Assembly (NCBI RefSeq): GCF_003577475.1
Contig: NZ_QPEP01000009.1
Span: forward strand, 1-64,000
Source of the DNA: Salinibius halmophilus
GTDB taxonomy: Bacteria > Pseudomonadota > Gammaproteobacteria > Pseudomonadales > Natronospirillaceae
Direction of reading: 5' to 3'
Length of the DNA stretch: 64,000 nucleotides
Both the position numbers and the translations under genes were made by a program. Below are positions 49,581-58,884 of the stretch, piece after piece; position 1 is the first letter of the stretch; every line of letters starts with the position of its first letter. The notes beneath the pieces are model-generated. The model searched no databases, was not told where the DNA came from, and was given only the letters and a program-made list of their open reading frames with translations.

Positions 49581-50807
49581 ATGGCATTACTGGTTCAAAA
49601 ATTTGGTGGTACATCGGTTGGTAGTGTTGAGCGCATCAATGCGGTGGCCGATCGTTTGGTGAAGCACCAGAAAGCTGGTGACCAAGTGGTAGTTGTTGTC
49701 TCAGCAATGAGTGGCGAGACTAATCGATTGGTGGCGCTGGCTAATGAGATTAGTGAGCAGCCAACGGCGCGTGAAATGGATGTGCTGTTGTCGACCGGTG
49801 AGCAAGTAACCATTGCGCTGTTGTCTATGGCGCTGCACCAGCGAGGTGTGGATGCAATCTCGATGACGGGCTCGCAAGTGCGCATCCTAACCGATAGCGC
49901 GTTTAGTAAGGCGCGTATCAAGAGTATCGATGAGCAAACAATCCACCAGCACCTAGATAATAACCAAATTGTTGTGGTAGCAGGTTTTCAAGGGGTAGAT
50001 GAGCAGGGCAATATAACCACGCTCGGGCGTGGTGGCTCGGATACCACTGCCGTCGCCCTCGCTGCTGCGATTAACGCCGACGAATGTCAGATCTATACAG
50101 ATGTGGATGGCGTGTACACCACAGACCCGCGCGTAGAGCCTAAGGCGCGGCGCATGGAGAAGATAACTTTCGAAGAAATGCTTGAGCTGGCTAGCTTGGG
50201 CTCGAAAGTGTTGCAAATTCGCTCAGTTGAGTTCGCTGGCAAGTATAATGTACCGTTGCGTGTGCTGTCGTCGTTTGAAGATGGCCCAGGTACCTTGATT
50301 ACCATAGATAACGAGGATGTTATGGAGCAGCCGTTAATATCAGGTATTGCCTTTAGTCGTGATGAAGCCAAGTTAACTATGGTTGGCGTGCCAGACATTC
50401 CTGGTGTGGCTTCGCGCATTCTTGGGCCAATTAGCGCACAAAATATTGAAGTCGATATGATTGTGCAAAATATTGGTAGCGATCAAACCACCGACTTCAC
50501 CTTTACCGTAAGCAAAGGTGAATTCGCTAAAGCTAAGCGTGTGCTAGATCAACTCTGCGCGGAATTAGGCGCACGCGAGGTGATTGGTGACGACGAAATT
50601 GCTAAAGTCTCATTGGTTGGCGTAGGAATGCGCAGCCATGCGGGTGTGGCATCAAAAATGTTTGATGCATTAGCGGCAGAAAGTATTAATATTCAAATGA
50701 TTTCTACATCTGAGATCAAGATCTCAGTTGTGGTAGCATTGAAGTATTGCGAACTTGCAGTACGTGCTTTGCATTCTGCTTTTGCATTAGACGAATCAAC
50801 TAGCTAG
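49581..50807 (+). CDS. lysC: Aspartate kinase
   Basis: Phosphorylates aspartate, the first step toward lysine, threonine, methionine and diaminopimelate. The 408-residue monofunctional enzyme has the N-terminal VQKFGGTSVGSVERI kinase motif, TLGRGGSDTTAVALAAA, DVDGVYTTDPR, and two C-terminal ACT domains (ISGIAFSRDEAKLTMVGVPDIPG, VSLVGVGMRSHAGVASKMF), which imply feedback control by lysine and/or threonine. A strong AAGGA precedes the ATG. csrA follows. Confidence 0.97.
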   Translation: MALLVQKFGGTSVGSVERINAVADRLVKHQKAGDQVVVVVSAMSGETNRLVALANEISEQPTAREMDVLLSTGEQVTIALLSMALHQRGVDAISMTGSQVRILTDSAFSKARIKSIDEQTIHQHLDNNQIVVVAGFQGVDEQGNITTLGRGGSDTTAVALAAAINADECQIYTDVDGVYTTDPRVEPKARRMEKITFEEMLELASLGSKVLQIRSVEFAGKYNVPLRVLSSFEDGPGTLITIDNEDVMEQPLISGIAFSRDEAKLTMVGVPDIPGVASRILGPISAQNIEVDMIVQNIGSDQTTDFTFTVSKGEFAKAKRVLDQLCAELGAREVIGDDEIAKVSLVGVGMRSHAGVASKMFDALAAESINIQMISTSEIKISVVVALKYCELAVRALHSAFALDESTS

Positions 50808-50900
50808 TCTAAGAGATAGGAAACACCCTCTTAGCGCAAGGATCGCTAATTTGGCATGCTAGGACGAAGTAAGAAGAAAATAATTTAGGAGTTAGGCTAA

Positions 50901-51095
50901 ATGCTTATTTTGACACGCCGAGTTGGCGAAACCCTGATGGTCGGTGACGACGTTACCGTTACTGTATTGGGTGTAAAAGGCAACCAGGTGCGTATTGGTG
51001 TGAATGCGCCGAAGGATGTTGCGGTACACCGCGAAGAAATTTATCAGCGCATTCAGCGTGAAATGAATGGCGACGACGACGACCAAGGTTATTAA
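50901..51095 (+). CDS. csrA: Carbon storage regulator CsrA
   Basis: A 64-residue RNA-binding dimer that represses or activates translation at GGA sites. The sequence [51 protein letters not shown] is nearly invariant in the family. AGGAG precedes the ATG. Located between lysC and tRNA-Ser as in most gammaproteobacteria. The CsrB-like RNA at 592-807 is its likely antagonist. Confidence 0.98.
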   Translation: MLILTRRVGETLMVGDDVTVTVLGVKGNQVRIGVNAPKDVAVHREEIYQRIQREMNGDDDDQGY

Positions 51096-51186
51096 GTCGT
51101 TTTAGAAATCGGCGCTAATTCTTTGAATTTTCTAAGTTTTTTCCCTTTACAATAGAAAATATATAAGTATCATAAGCGCCGTGTTT

Positions 51187-51276
51187 GGAGAGGTGGCCGA
51201 GTGGCTGAAGGCGCACCCCTGCTAAGGGTGTATAGGAGAAATCCTATCGAGGGTTCGAATCCCTCTCTCTCCGCCA
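51187..51276 (+). tRNA. tRNA-Ser (GCT)
   Basis: A 90-base class II tRNA with a long variable arm (tataggagaaatcctatcga region), anticodon GCT in ct-GCT-aa, GGTTCGAAT T-loop and encoded CCA. Acceptor ggagagg/cctctcc. Confidence 0.96.
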
Positions 51277-51282
51277 CGCAAA

Positions 51283-51359
51283 GCGCCCGTAGCTCAGCTG
51301 GATAGAGTACCTGGCTACGAACCAGGCGGTCGCACGTTCGAATCGTGCCGGGCGCGCCA
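51283..51359 (+). tRNA. tRNA-Arg (ACG), copy 1
   Basis: A 77-base cloverleaf, acceptor gcgcccg/cgggcgc, anticodon ACG (loop ct-ACG-aa, expected to be edited to ICG for CGN codons), and encoded CCA. Confidence 0.96.
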
Positions 51360-51414
51360 TTTTAACTCTTCTGATGGTTAAAGTTGGTACTTGCAAATCT
51401 CAATCAGAATCTAA

Positions 51415-51491
51415 GCGCCCGTAGCTCAGCTGGATAGAGTACCTGGCTACGAACCAGGCGGTCGCACGTTCGAATCGTGCCGGGCGCGCCA
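51415..51491 (+). tRNA. tRNA-Arg (ACG), copy 2
   Basis: Identical to copy 1 over all 77 bases. Confidence 0.96.
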
Positions 51492-51557
51492 TTTTCTAAC
51501 TCTCCTGATGGTTTAGAAAATTCCCACTTTAGCAACACCTGTTGTCATCAGACTTAC

Positions 51558-51634
51558 GCGCCCGTAGCTCAGCTGGATAGAGTACCTGGCTACGAACCAG
51601 GCGGTCGCACGTTCGAATCGTGCCGGGCGCGCCA
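51558..51634 (+). tRNA. tRNA-Arg (ACG), copy 3
   Basis: Identical to copies 1 and 2. The spacer that follows repeats the spacer before it, so copies 2 to 4 lie in 143-bp tandem units. Confidence 0.96.
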
Positions 51635-51700
51635 TTTTCTAACTCTCCTGATGGTTTAGAAAATTCCCACTTTAGCAACACCTGTTGTCATCAGACTTAC

Positions 51701-51777
51701 GCACCCGTAGCTCAGCTGGATAGAGTACCTGGCTACGAACCAGGCGGTCGCACGTTCGAATCGTGCCGGGTGCGCCA
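51701..51777 (+). tRNA. tRNA-Arg (ACG), copy 4
   Basis: The same as copies 1-3 except for a compensated acceptor pair: gcacccg/cgggtgc instead of gcgcccg/cgggcgc. The paired change shows that the structure is maintained, so the gene is functional. Confidence 0.95.
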
Positions 51778-51864
51778 TCTTCCTTTTTATCTTGTCTAAT
51801 TTTTATTTCAAAATCATTTATTTTTATGATGGTTTATTCATATTTTTAAGTTTTCTTTAAACTT

Positions 51865-52812
51865 TTATACAGAAGAGCTAAGAATTGTCTGATCGTCCGC
51901 TTGTCCGGCTTGAACGCTCACTTCGTGGCTAATCCAGTCTAGGAAGCATTGAATGCGAGCTTGCTTGCGGGTTTGTGATAAATAATAAGCGGCGAAGGTA
52001 AGTTGTTGATCAAAGCAATGAGTATGCGCCTGCACTAGGTCGCCTTTAGCAATTAAGTCCTGTACGAGTTGATGCACACCAAAGCACACTCCGTGGCCAG
52101 CACATACGGCCGATAGGGCATTGTCTAGGCTGATCACCTGCAGCTGGCTAGGGTTGGCGAGGCACATGTCGATGCCTAGCTGTTTGAACCAGTTTTCCCA
52201 GCTAAAGTGTCGCTCGTTCTCTCGCTCTATTAGCCAGTAGTTAAGCAGTGTTTCTGGGCTAGTGATTTGTTTACCAATGAATGGCGAAGCAACTGGGTAG
52301 ACAGGGCCAGTAAATAGATTGTGTTCAATTAGATTGCGCGTGTCGTCTGTTGCTAAGCAAATCTCGACATCTATTTCACCGCTTCCTAGTTGGCTGCGCG
52401 ACTCGCTCGACATTCGCCGCGATGAAGTATGTAGCTGAATGGATATGTCGGGATGGGCCAGACTAAAGCGCCACATGCGTGGCATCAGCCAGCGAGAAGC
52501 AAAGGATGGCGACGATGAAACCCTAAGCTCGCCGGCAATGGGTTGTGGCTGTAATTGTGCAATGGCGCTGCTAATTTGCTCGATGGCTGGTTGGCATTGG
52601 CTCGCTAGTAGCTCTCCGGCTTGGGTTAGGGCCATGCTGCGGCCTTGGCGGTAAAATAGTGGTTGGCCAAGGTGTGTTTCTAATGTTCGCATCTGCTGAC
52701 TAATCGCTGCCTGCGTAATGCATAGTTTTTCAGCCGCCTGAGTGTAGCTTTTACACTGCGCAGCCACTAAAAAAGTATGGATATAGGGAAGGTAGCGGGC
52801 AGTCTTTATCAT
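51865..52812 (-). CDS. LysR-family transcriptional regulator
   Basis: A 315-residue regulator: N-terminal winged helix (FLVAAQCKSYTQAAEKLCITQAAISQQMRTLETHLGQPLFYRQGR) and a two-lobed effector domain with ELRVSSSPSFASRWLMPRMWRF, similar to the GcvA branch. It is divergent from a small DUF1127-like gene at 52920, which is a recurring neighbour of such regulators. Effector unknown. Confidence 0.92.
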   Translation of the reverse strand: MIKTARYLPYIHTFLVAAQCKSYTQAAEKLCITQAAISQQMRTLETHLGQPLFYRQGRSMALTQAGELLASQCQPAIEQISSAIAQLQPQPIAGELRVSSSPSFASRWLMPRMWRFSLAHPDISIQLHTSSRRMSSESRSQLGSGEIDVEICLATDDTRNLIEHNLFTGPVYPVASPFIGKQITSPETLLNYWLIERENERHFSWENWFKQLGIDMCLANPSQLQVISLDNALSAVCAGHGVCFGVHQLVQDLIAKGDLVQAHTHCFDQQLTFAAYYLSQTRKQARIQCFLDWISHEVSVQAGQADDQTILSSSV

Positions 52813-52919
52813 AAGAATTACTTATAGTAGTCATCAGTTTTGATCGTTCGAAGTCTACTATTAATGCACCCATAATGCCTAGCGTTCAGTAGCACAATGA
52901 GAATGCATAAGGAAACGTT

Positions 52920-53099
52920 ATGATGATTGCAATTTACTGGCAGCTTCCGCTTAAGCTCGCGATTAAGGTTAAGCATACCGCAAGGCCTGCAAAACAAACG
53001 GTTAAGCCTAGTGATTTGAGGTCATTGCCGCCCCATCTTCAACGCGATGTGGGCGTGCAAGATGGGACAGCAGTGCGCAGCCGAGAGTTAACCGATTAA
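52920..53099 (+). CDS. Small DUF1127-like protein
   Basis: A 59-residue basic protein (MMIAIYWQLPLKLAIKVKHT...) starting 7 bases after AAGGA. The C-terminal stretch DLRSLPPHLQRDVGVQDG resembles the L.xLpd.lLrDIGl motif of DUF1127 (YjiS-like) proteins, several of which bind RNA. It is divergent from the LysR gene, with about 107 bases between the starts, and its last 12 bases overlap the convergent dusC stop. It is a plausible target of the LysR protein. Confidence 0.6.
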   Translation: MMIAIYWQLPLKLAIKVKHTARPAKQTVKPSDLRSLPPHLQRDVGVQDGTAVRSRELTD

Positions 53100-54020
53100 G
53101 CGTTGAATGTCTTGGTAGTGGCGCAGGGGCTTTATTTGACTATATAGTGGTTCAAGTGTGCTTTGATGCTGCACCATATGGCTTAGCCACTGTTTGATGC
53201 GCCCGGCAATATAGCGTTCGGGCATTTGATTGGCGAGCAGGCGGTCTATCATTTTTTGCAGCAATGCCAATAATTGCTCGTTGCTTAAATTGCTCGTGCT
53301 GCGGTCGCGAATTTGATTCACCAGTAATGGGTTGCGGACCGCGCCGCGGCCAATCATTACGTCGCTGCAGCCGCTTAACTGTCGACAGTTATCATAGTCC
53401 TCAGGTGTCCATATATCGCCATTGGCCACAACATTGCAGTTGACGGATTTTCGAACATCATTGATGCGTTGCCAGTATACCGGTGGTTTGTAGCCCTGAG
53501 TCTTAGTTCGAGCATGCACGGTAATGGTATCGACACCAGCGCGATCTAGATGCTGCGCAATCACTTCGGCGTTTTGATCATCATCGAACCCCAAACGCAT
53601 TTTTGCCGTTACCTTATGTTGAGGATCAACCGTATCACGCACACGTGCTGCCACTTCGTACATCACCTCAGGTGTTTTTAATAGTACCGCGCCACCACAT
53701 GATTTATTAACGGTTTTAGACGGGCAGCCAAAATTTAAGTCGATGCCTTGACTTCCTAAAGAAATGGCTTTTTTGGCATTTCGTGCCATGATTTCTGGGT
53801 GGTTGCCTAACAATTGAATGCGCACCGGTGTGCCGTTTTCGGTTCGTGCTTGATTAAACAATTCTGGGCAGTTGCGGCGGAAGACTTTCGCGGGCAAAAC
53901 AAGGTCTACGACGCGCACGAATTCGCTAACGAGCATGTCAAACTGTGAGGTCTCGCTCAAAATTTGCCTTAAAGTATAGTCGGCAAGGCCCTCCATTGGG
54001 GCTAAATAAATCATGCTCAT
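53088..54020 (-). CDS. dusC: tRNA-dihydrouridine(16) synthase
   Basis: Reduces uridine 16 in tRNA to dihydrouridine using FMN and NADPH. The 310-residue protein has the Dus hallmarks: YLAPMEGLADYTLR, the catalytic Cys in LNFGCPSKTVNKSCGG, TVHARTKTQGYKPPVYW and VVANGDIW...SDVMIGRGAVRNP. The MEGLADYTLR start and KSCGGAVLL favour DusC over DusA or DusB. Confidence 0.93.
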   Translation of the reverse strand: MSMIYLAPMEGLADYTLRQILSETSQFDMLVSEFVRVVDLVLPAKVFRRNCPELFNQARTENGTPVRIQLLGNHPEIMARNAKKAISLGSQGIDLNFGCPSKTVNKSCGGAVLLKTPEVMYEVAARVRDTVDPQHKVTAKMRLGFDDDQNAEVIAQHLDRAGVDTITVHARTKTQGYKPPVYWQRINDVRKSVNCNVVANGDIWTPEDYDNCRQLSGCSDVMIGRGAVRNPLLVNQIRDRSTSNLSNEQLLALLQKMIDRLLANQMPERYIAGRIKQWLSHMVQHQSTLEPLYSQIKPLRHYQDIQRLIG

Positions 54021-54228
54021 TATCTTGAAAGTGCTCTAAAGTTGTTAAGTTCGGTTAAGTTCTTTGATTTTGTAGGCATCGGCATTGATTATGCCATTAA
54101 ATATAGTGTCTCGTTTTTGTTCTTGAACTGCATAGCTGGCTTGCTGTATCGTAGTTAGGAATTTTGCTTAGAAAAAATGTAACGTCAACGTTCCGTTTTG
54201 GCGGGTCTTGATGTGACCGGAGAAAGTT

Positions 54229-54462
54229 ATGAACGAGCTATTTTCCGATGCCTTTAACCTAATGGCATTAGGTATGGGCACCGTATTTGTGTTTTTAACC
54301 GTATTGGTTGTGGCAACAACTATCATGTCGAAAATCATTCGTTTGTTGCCAGAAAAACAAGAACCAGCAAGGCCTGTTGCCCGCCAGGCAACAGCGCCCG
54401 CCGCTGAATTAGACAAAGTGGCCGCGGTTGCAGCAGCAGTATACGCCACTCGCAATCGATAG
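54229..54462 (+). CDS. oadG: Oxaloacetate decarboxylase gamma subunit
   Basis: A 77-residue small membrane subunit: one hydrophobic span (LMALGMGTVFVFLTVLVVATTIM), then an Ala/Pro-rich cytoplasmic tail that in homologues binds zinc and the alpha subunit. GGAG precedes the ATG. First gene of oadGAB. Confidence 0.9.
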   Translation: MNELFSDAFNLMALGMGTVFVFLTVLVVATTIMSKIIRLLPEKQEPARPVARQATAPAAELDKVAAVAAAVYATRNR

Positions 54463-54498
54463 TCTCTCCAATTACTTGTATAGAAAAGGCATACCTTT

Positions 54499-56292
54499 AT
54501 GAGCGAAAATAACAAGCCACTCGGCATTACAGATGTCGTACTGCGTGATGCCCACCAATCACTGTTTGCCACGCGTTTACGCCTGGACGACATGCTGCCA
54601 ATCGCTGCCAAGCTTGACCAAGTAGGCTACTGGTCAATTGAATCTTGGGGTGGGGCAACCTTTGATTCATGCATCCGCTTTTTGGGTGAGGACCCATGGG
54701 AGCGCATTCGTGAACTGAAAAAGGCGATGCCAAATACCAAGCAGCAGATGTTGTTGCGCGGCCAAAACCTGCTTGGCTACCGTCACTATGCCGACGATGT
54801 GGTAGACAAGTTTGTTGAACGTGCCGCGGAAAATGGCGTTGATGTTTTCCGTGTATTTGACGCAATGAATGACCCTCGCAACCTAAAGCGTGCACTAGAG
54901 GCGGTGAAAAAACAGGGTAAACATGCTCAAGGTACACTTTCATATACAACTAGTCCGGTTCACACGCTCGACAACTGGTTGTCGTTAGCAAAAGAAATCG
55001 AAGACTTAGGCGCTGACTCACTTGCTATCAAAGATATGGCTGGCATTTTAACGCCTTATGATGCCTACGAGTTGGTGTCGCGCCTGAAAGCTGAAACCGA
55101 TCTTGAGATCCAGCTACATGCTCATGCAACGGCTGGCTTGTCTTCGATGTCGATCATGAAAGCAGTCGAAGCTGGCGTTGATCGTGTTGATACCGCTATT
55201 TCTTCAATGTCACAAACCTATGGTCATAGTCCTACCGAGTCTATCGTCGCAGCCTTAAAGGGCACTGAACGAGATACCAATCTAAACATTGACTTGCTTG
55301 AAGAAATTGCTGGCTACTTCCGCAATGTGCGGAAAAAGTACGCCAAGTTTGAAGGCGCATTGCGTGGTGTCGACTCACGTATTCTGGTCGCACAAGTGCC
55401 AGGTGGCATGTTAACCAATATGGAAAACCAGCTAAAAGAGCAGGGTGCGGGCGATAAGTTCGACGAAGTGCTAGCTGAAATTCCTCGTGTGCGGGAAGAC
55501 CTTGGCTTTATTCCACTGGTTACGCCTACCTCACAAATTGTTGGTACGCAGGCGGTGCTGAATGTACTAACCGGTGAGCGCTACAAGTCTATTTCGAAAG
55601 AAACGGCTGGTATTCTGAAAGGCGAATACGGTGCAGCACCATCTGAGTTCAACAAAGAATTGCAAGCACGAGTACTAGATGGTGGTGAAGCCATTACTTG
55701 TCGCCCAGGTGATTTGCTAGATCCAGAAATGGACAAGCTAACAAACGAAGTAAAAGAGTTGGCGAGCAAAGAAGGTTTTTCGCTTGCAGCAGCTGAAGTA
55801 GATGACGTGTTAACGTACGCGCTGTTCCCGCAAATTGGTTTGAAATACTTGAAAAACCGCGGTGATGCCTCAGCCTTTGAACCTGCACCGACTGGTGAAG
55901 AAGTGACAGCCAAGCCTGCTGCCACGGGTAGTGATGTTTATACGGTCAACATTGAAGGCAAAGATTATGTTGCCCAAGTTGAACAAGATGGCTCAATTGC
56001 GGTCACTATTAATGGCAAGCGTTATGCCACGAGCATTGCTGAAGGCGGTGATGTTAATGTCCAGCCAGCGCCATCTGGGTCTGGCGAGCCTGTGCCTGCC
56101 CCACTCGCAGGTAATATCTTCAAAGTATTTGTTCAGCCAGGTGAGCAGGTTGAAGAAGGGCAAACCATTATGGTGCTTGAAGCCATGAAGATGGAAACAG
56201 AAGTGAGTGCGCCTCGAGCGGGCACCGTTCAGTCTGTTGCGGTCAAAGAGGGTGATTCAGTTGCCGTCGGCGATACGCTGTTGACGTTGTAA
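54499..56292 (+). CDS. oadA: Oxaloacetate decarboxylase alpha subunit
   Basis: Carboxyltransferase and biotin carrier of the Na+ pump: it moves CO2 from oxaloacetate to biotin. The 597-residue protein has the carboxyltransferase barrel ([45 protein letters not shown] with metal-binding HxH), a PYC_OADA middle domain, a Pro/Ala-rich linker and a C-terminal biotinyl domain with the target Lys in [11 protein letters not shown]. It lies between oadG and oadB. Confidence 0.97.
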   Translation: MSENNKPLGITDVVLRDAHQSLFATRLRLDDMLPIAAKLDQVGYWSIESWGGATFDSCIRFLGEDPWERIRELKKAMPNTKQQMLLRGQNLLGYRHYADDVVDKFVERAAENGVDVFRVFDAMNDPRNLKRALEAVKKQGKHAQGTLSYTTSPVHTLDNWLSLAKEIEDLGADSLAIKDMAGILTPYDAYELVSRLKAETDLEIQLHAHATAGLSSMSIMKAVEAGVDRVDTAISSMSQTYGHSPTESIVAALKGTERDTNLNIDLLEEIAGYFRNVRKKYAKFEGALRGVDSRILVAQVPGGMLTNMENQLKEQGAGDKFDEVLAEIPRVREDLGFIPLVTPTSQIVGTQAVLNVLTGERYKSISKETAGILKGEYGAAPSEFNKELQARVLDGGEAITCRPGDLLDPEMDKLTNEVKELASKEGFSLAAAEVDDVLTYALFPQIGLKYLKNRGDASAFEPAPTGEEVTAKPAATGSDVYTVNIEGKDYVAQVEQDGSIAVTINGKRYATSIAEGGDVNVQPAPSGSGEPVPAPLAGNIFKVFVQPGEQVEEGQTIMVLEAMKMETEVSAPRAGTVQSVAVKEGDSVAVGDTLLTL

Positions 56293-56302
56293 GAGGTGTA
56301 GT

Positions 56303-57469
56303 GTGGAAAAGTTAATGACAATTTGGACCGATTCAGGGTTTTATAATCTTGAACTGGGTCAGGCGCTGATGATGTTCATCGGTATTATTCTTCTTTATCT
56401 CGCCATAGGTAAGAAGTTTGAGCCACTACTACTGGTACCAATTGGTTTTGGCACCATTTTGGTGAACATCCCAGGTGCAAACTTTATTGACGCACCTATT
56501 TATGCCGCTGATGGCGCAATGCTAGAGGCAGGCGGTATGATGTACTACATCTACTCGGTGGGGATTAAGTCGGGAATCTTTCCGCTGCTGATCTTCTTGG
56601 GTGTGGGTGCGATGACCGACTTTGGGCCGCTATTGGCAAACCCAAAAACCTTGTTCCTAGGGGCAGCAGCGCAGTTTGGTATCTTCGGTACTGTATTAGG
56701 CGCAGTGGCACTGAATGCAACGGGTTTATTTGAATTTTCTGTTATGGAAGCGGCGGCGATCGGTATTATTGGTGGGGCAGATGGACCAACGTCCATTTTC
56801 GTGGCCAGTAAGCTTGCTGATCATTTGCTGGCACCTATCGCGGTAGCAGCATACTCATACATGGCGTTGGTGCCGCTGATTCAGCCGCCAATTATGAAGG
56901 CGTTAACGAACTCTGAAGAGCGTAAAATTCAGATGGTTCAGCTTCGCCCAGTGAGCAAAACCGAAAAAATCGTCTTCCCTATTGTTGTGCTGATCGCTGT
57001 GGCAATGTTCTTGCCGGCTGCGGCGCCGCTTCTTGGTATGTTCTGTTTAGGCAACCTAATGAAAGAATGTGGTGTTGTAGATCGTTTAAGTGATACGGCT
57101 CAGAATGCCTTGATCAACACAGTAACCATCTTCCTTGGCTTGGCTGTGGGCTCACAAATGAGTGCAGCAACCTTCTTGTCTGCTGAAACGCTAGGTATCA
57201 TTATTCTAGGTTTGGTGGCCTTTATGGTTGGTACGGCGACAGGTGTATTAATGGCTAAGTTTATGAACTTGTTCCTCAAGCAGCCGCTTAACCCATTGAT
57301 TGGTTCGGCGGGTGTATCTGCTGTACCAATGGCAGCGCGTGTATCGAACAAGGTTGGTTTGGAAGCTAACAACCAAAACTTCCTGCTCATGCATGCCATG
57401 GGTCCAAACGTAGCAGGTGTAATTGGTTCTGCTGTGGCAGCTGGTGTAATGATTAGCTACTTTAGCTAA
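56303..57469 (+). CDS. oadB: Oxaloacetate decarboxylase beta subunit, Na+ pump
   Basis: Integral membrane subunit that decarboxylates carboxybiotin and exports Na+. The 388-residue protein has about nine spans. Conserved stretches include the ion-site region [16 protein letters not shown] and [23 protein letters not shown] ending [19 protein letters not shown]. The start is GTG at 56303 (GAGG before it); ATG at 56315 is an alternative. A terminator closes the operon. Together the complex couples oxaloacetate decarboxylation to a sodium gradient. Confidence 0.97.
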   Translation: MEKLMTIWTDSGFYNLELGQALMMFIGIILLYLAIGKKFEPLLLVPIGFGTILVNIPGANFIDAPIYAADGAMLEAGGMMYYIYSVGIKSGIFPLLIFLGVGAMTDFGPLLANPKTLFLGAAAQFGIFGTVLGAVALNATGLFEFSVMEAAAIGIIGGADGPTSIFVASKLADHLLAPIAVAAYSYMALVPLIQPPIMKALTNSEERKIQMVQLRPVSKTEKIVFPIVVLIAVAMFLPAAAPLLGMFCLGNLMKECGVVDRLSDTAQNALINTVTIFLGLAVGSQMSAATFLSAETLGIIILGLVAFMVGTATGVLMAKFMNLFLKQPLNPLIGSAGVSAVPMAARVSNKVGLEANNQNFLLMHAMGPNVAGVIGSAVAAGVMISYFS

Positions 57470-57487
57470 AGGTTACTAATGCATGCC

Positions 57488-57517
57488 AAAAGCCTCGCTA
57501 GATAGCGGGGCTTTTTA
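57488..57517 (+). terminator. Rho-independent terminator of oadGAB
   Basis: The stem agcctcgct/agcggggct with a 4-nt loop is followed by a T tract. Confidence 0.88.
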
Positions 57518-57583
57518 TTGTTTGTTTGAAAGCCCTTTGAAGCTAAGTTACTGAAAAAATTGAAAAAAATGCTACAAAGGGTT

Positions 57584-57610
57584 TGACAGAGGGGAAAATA
57601 TCGTTAGAAT
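57584..57610 (+). promoter_or_regulatory. Promoter of the tRNA Val/Asp cluster
   Basis: TTGACA (57584-57589) and TAGAAT (57605-57610), spacing 15, are followed by a GC-rich discriminator gcgc, as in stringently controlled stable-RNA promoters. Confidence 0.7.
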
Positions 57611-57643
57611 GCGCAGCACACTTCAGCGAGTGCTGCTGAAAGT

Positions 57644-57719
57644 GGGTGTGTAGCTCAGTTGGGAGAGCATCGCCCTTACAAGGCGAGGGTCAGCGGTTCG
57701 AACCCGTTCACACCCACCA
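57644..57719 (+). tRNA. tRNA-Val (TAC), copy 1
   Basis: A 76-base cloverleaf, acceptor gggtgtg/cacaccc, anticodon TAC, CCA encoded. Confidence 0.96.
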
Positions 57720-57727
57720 CTTAATGC

Positions 57728-57804
57728 GGAGCGGTAGTTCAGTTGGTTAGAATACCGGCCTGTCACGCCGGGGGTCGCGGGTTCGAGTCCCGTCCGTTCC
57801 GCCA
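57728..57804 (+). tRNA. tRNA-Asp (GTC), copy 1
   Basis: A 77-base cloverleaf, acceptor ggagcgg/ccgttcc with a G-T pair, anticodon GTC, CCA encoded. Confidence 0.96.
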
Positions 57805-57833
57805 CTTTAAGTTTCGAAGCACTAGTTGAATGT

Positions 57834-57909
57834 GGGTGTGTAGCTCAGTTGGGAGAGCATCGCCCTTACAAGGCGAGGGTCAGCGGTTCGAACCCGTTCA
57901 CACCCACCA
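57834..57909 (+). tRNA. tRNA-Val (TAC), copy 2
   Basis: Identical to the copy at 57644. Confidence 0.96.
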
Positions 57910-57916
57910 CTACTGT

Positions 57917-57993
57917 GGAGCGGTAGTTCAGTTGGTTAGAATACCGGCCTGTCACGCCGGGGGTCGCGGGTTCGAGTCCCGTCCGTTCCGCCA
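57917..57993 (+). tRNA. tRNA-Asp (GTC), copy 2
   Basis: Identical to the copy at 57728. Confidence 0.96.
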
Positions 57994-58032
57994 CTTTTTC
58001 TTAAATAGAAATTAGTGGAAATGAAATGTGAT

Positions 58033-58105
58033 GCGACCTTGTCGCGGGCAGAGTGTCTGCCCAGTCGAGTTCCGTCCGTTCCGCCACTTTCTTTTGAAAG
58101 TGGCA
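58033..58105 (+). repeat. Hairpin element ending in a tRNA-Asp 3' tail, copy 1
   Basis: Two adjoining hairpins, gcgac-ctt-gtcgc (58033-58045) and gggcaga-gtg-tctgccc (58046-58062), are followed by the last 22 or so bases of tRNA-Asp (58065-58086, one base different), including CCA. A third hairpin, ccacttt/aaagtgg (58084-58103), follows. It lies between tRNA-Asp copy 2 and tRNA-Val copy 3. Confidence 0.75.
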
Positions 58106-58147
58106 GTATTGCAAAGTGTAACGACCATTAGGTCACCATCTTTTGAT

Positions 58148-58223
58148 GGGTGTGTAGCTCAGTTGGGAGAGCATCGCCCTTACAAGGCGAGGGTCAGCGG
58201 TTCGAACCCGTTCACACCCACCA
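58148..58223 (+). tRNA. tRNA-Val (TAC), copy 3
   Basis: Identical to the other two tRNA-Val copies. Confidence 0.96.
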
Positions 58224-58233
58224 ATTCCGCTGC

Positions 58234-58310
58234 GGAGCGGTAGTTCAGTTGGTTAGAATACCGGCCTGTCACGCCGGGGGTCGCGGGTTCGAGTCCCGTC
58301 CGTTCCGCCA
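58234..58310 (+). tRNA. tRNA-Asp (GTC), copy 3
   Basis: Identical to the other two tRNA-Asp copies. Confidence 0.96.
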
Positions 58311-58339
58311 TTTTCCTTGAGGTTATCCAGCGCACTCGA

Positions 58340-58407
58340 GCGACTCCGTCGCGGCAACGCGGTTGCCGGTTGAGTCCCGTCCGTTCCGCCACTCTATATT
58401 AGAGTAA
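58340..58407 (+). repeat. Hairpin element ending in a tRNA-Asp 3' tail, copy 2
   Basis: Same plan as 58033: gcgac-tcc-gtcgc (58340-58352), ggcaac-gcg-gttgcc (58353-58367), then the tRNA-Asp tail to CCA at 58391, and a trailing hairpin actct/agagt. The second stem differs from copy 1 by paired changes, which points to conserved structure. Confidence 0.75.
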
Positions 58408-58453
58408 AATTTGGAAGAATCATGGCACGCATTAGGCGTGTTTTTTTTATGTC

Positions 58454-58602
58454 TGTAGGTTTTACGAACTTAAGGTTCGGGAAACAACTCCCTGCGTCAC
58501 ACCCGAATGCTTTTATCGGTGTCTAATTTGCTGTTTCGAATGTGGTGATTAGATTCCCGCCTGCGCGGGAATGACCGATAACCACGCGCCGTACAACCTA
58601 CA
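58454..58602 (-). repeat. REPIN-like element, copy 2, single core unit
   Basis: Bounded by tgtaggtt (58454-58461) and aacctaca (58595-58602). It is the reverse-strand counterpart of 162-475, with one unit of the 51-bp core (58496-58540) instead of four. The plus-strand GTAG end (58455) forms gtttt-a-cgaac/gttcg-g-gaaac. The other end keeps only the first half of its hairpin. Confidence 0.82.
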
Positions 58603-58705
58603 GGGTGCCCATATAGTTCTAATAACCCTGCAATCGCCGTATTCATAAAACTTTCATCGAGTCGCATCATAGTATCCGCAAAGTTAACTGAAAGAGTAAA
58701 AAACA

Positions 58706-58795
58706 ATGGAAGACTTTATCGATGAATTGATTGATCAAGGCCAGTACGACTACGAAGAAGAGCAGGACGTGTTCGACGATGCGGTAGAAATGTAA
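58706..58795 (+). CDS. Possible 29-residue acidic peptide
   Basis: MEDFIDELIDQGQYDYEEEQ and nine more residues, ending in VEM; strongly acidic. It lies 89 bases upstream of the coiled-coil gene with only a weak AAGAG before the ATG. The composition is unusual for random sequence, but coding is unproven. Confidence 0.35.
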   Translation: MEDFIDELIDQGQYDYEEEQDVFDDAVEM

Positions 58796-58884
58796 CTTTA
58801 TTGTGAACTAAACAAACCTGTTACTCATTCCCTTCTATGCAGATTTCCGATATCGCGCCATACTAGCTATACAGCAGAGCAAAG

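Noticed and set aside
57994..58147. A seventh tRNA gene (degenerate tRNA-Asp)
   Set aside because: Only the T-arm/acceptor 3' strand is tRNA-like; the 5' part is two short hairpins that cannot form a cloverleaf, so it is listed as a hairpin-tail element.
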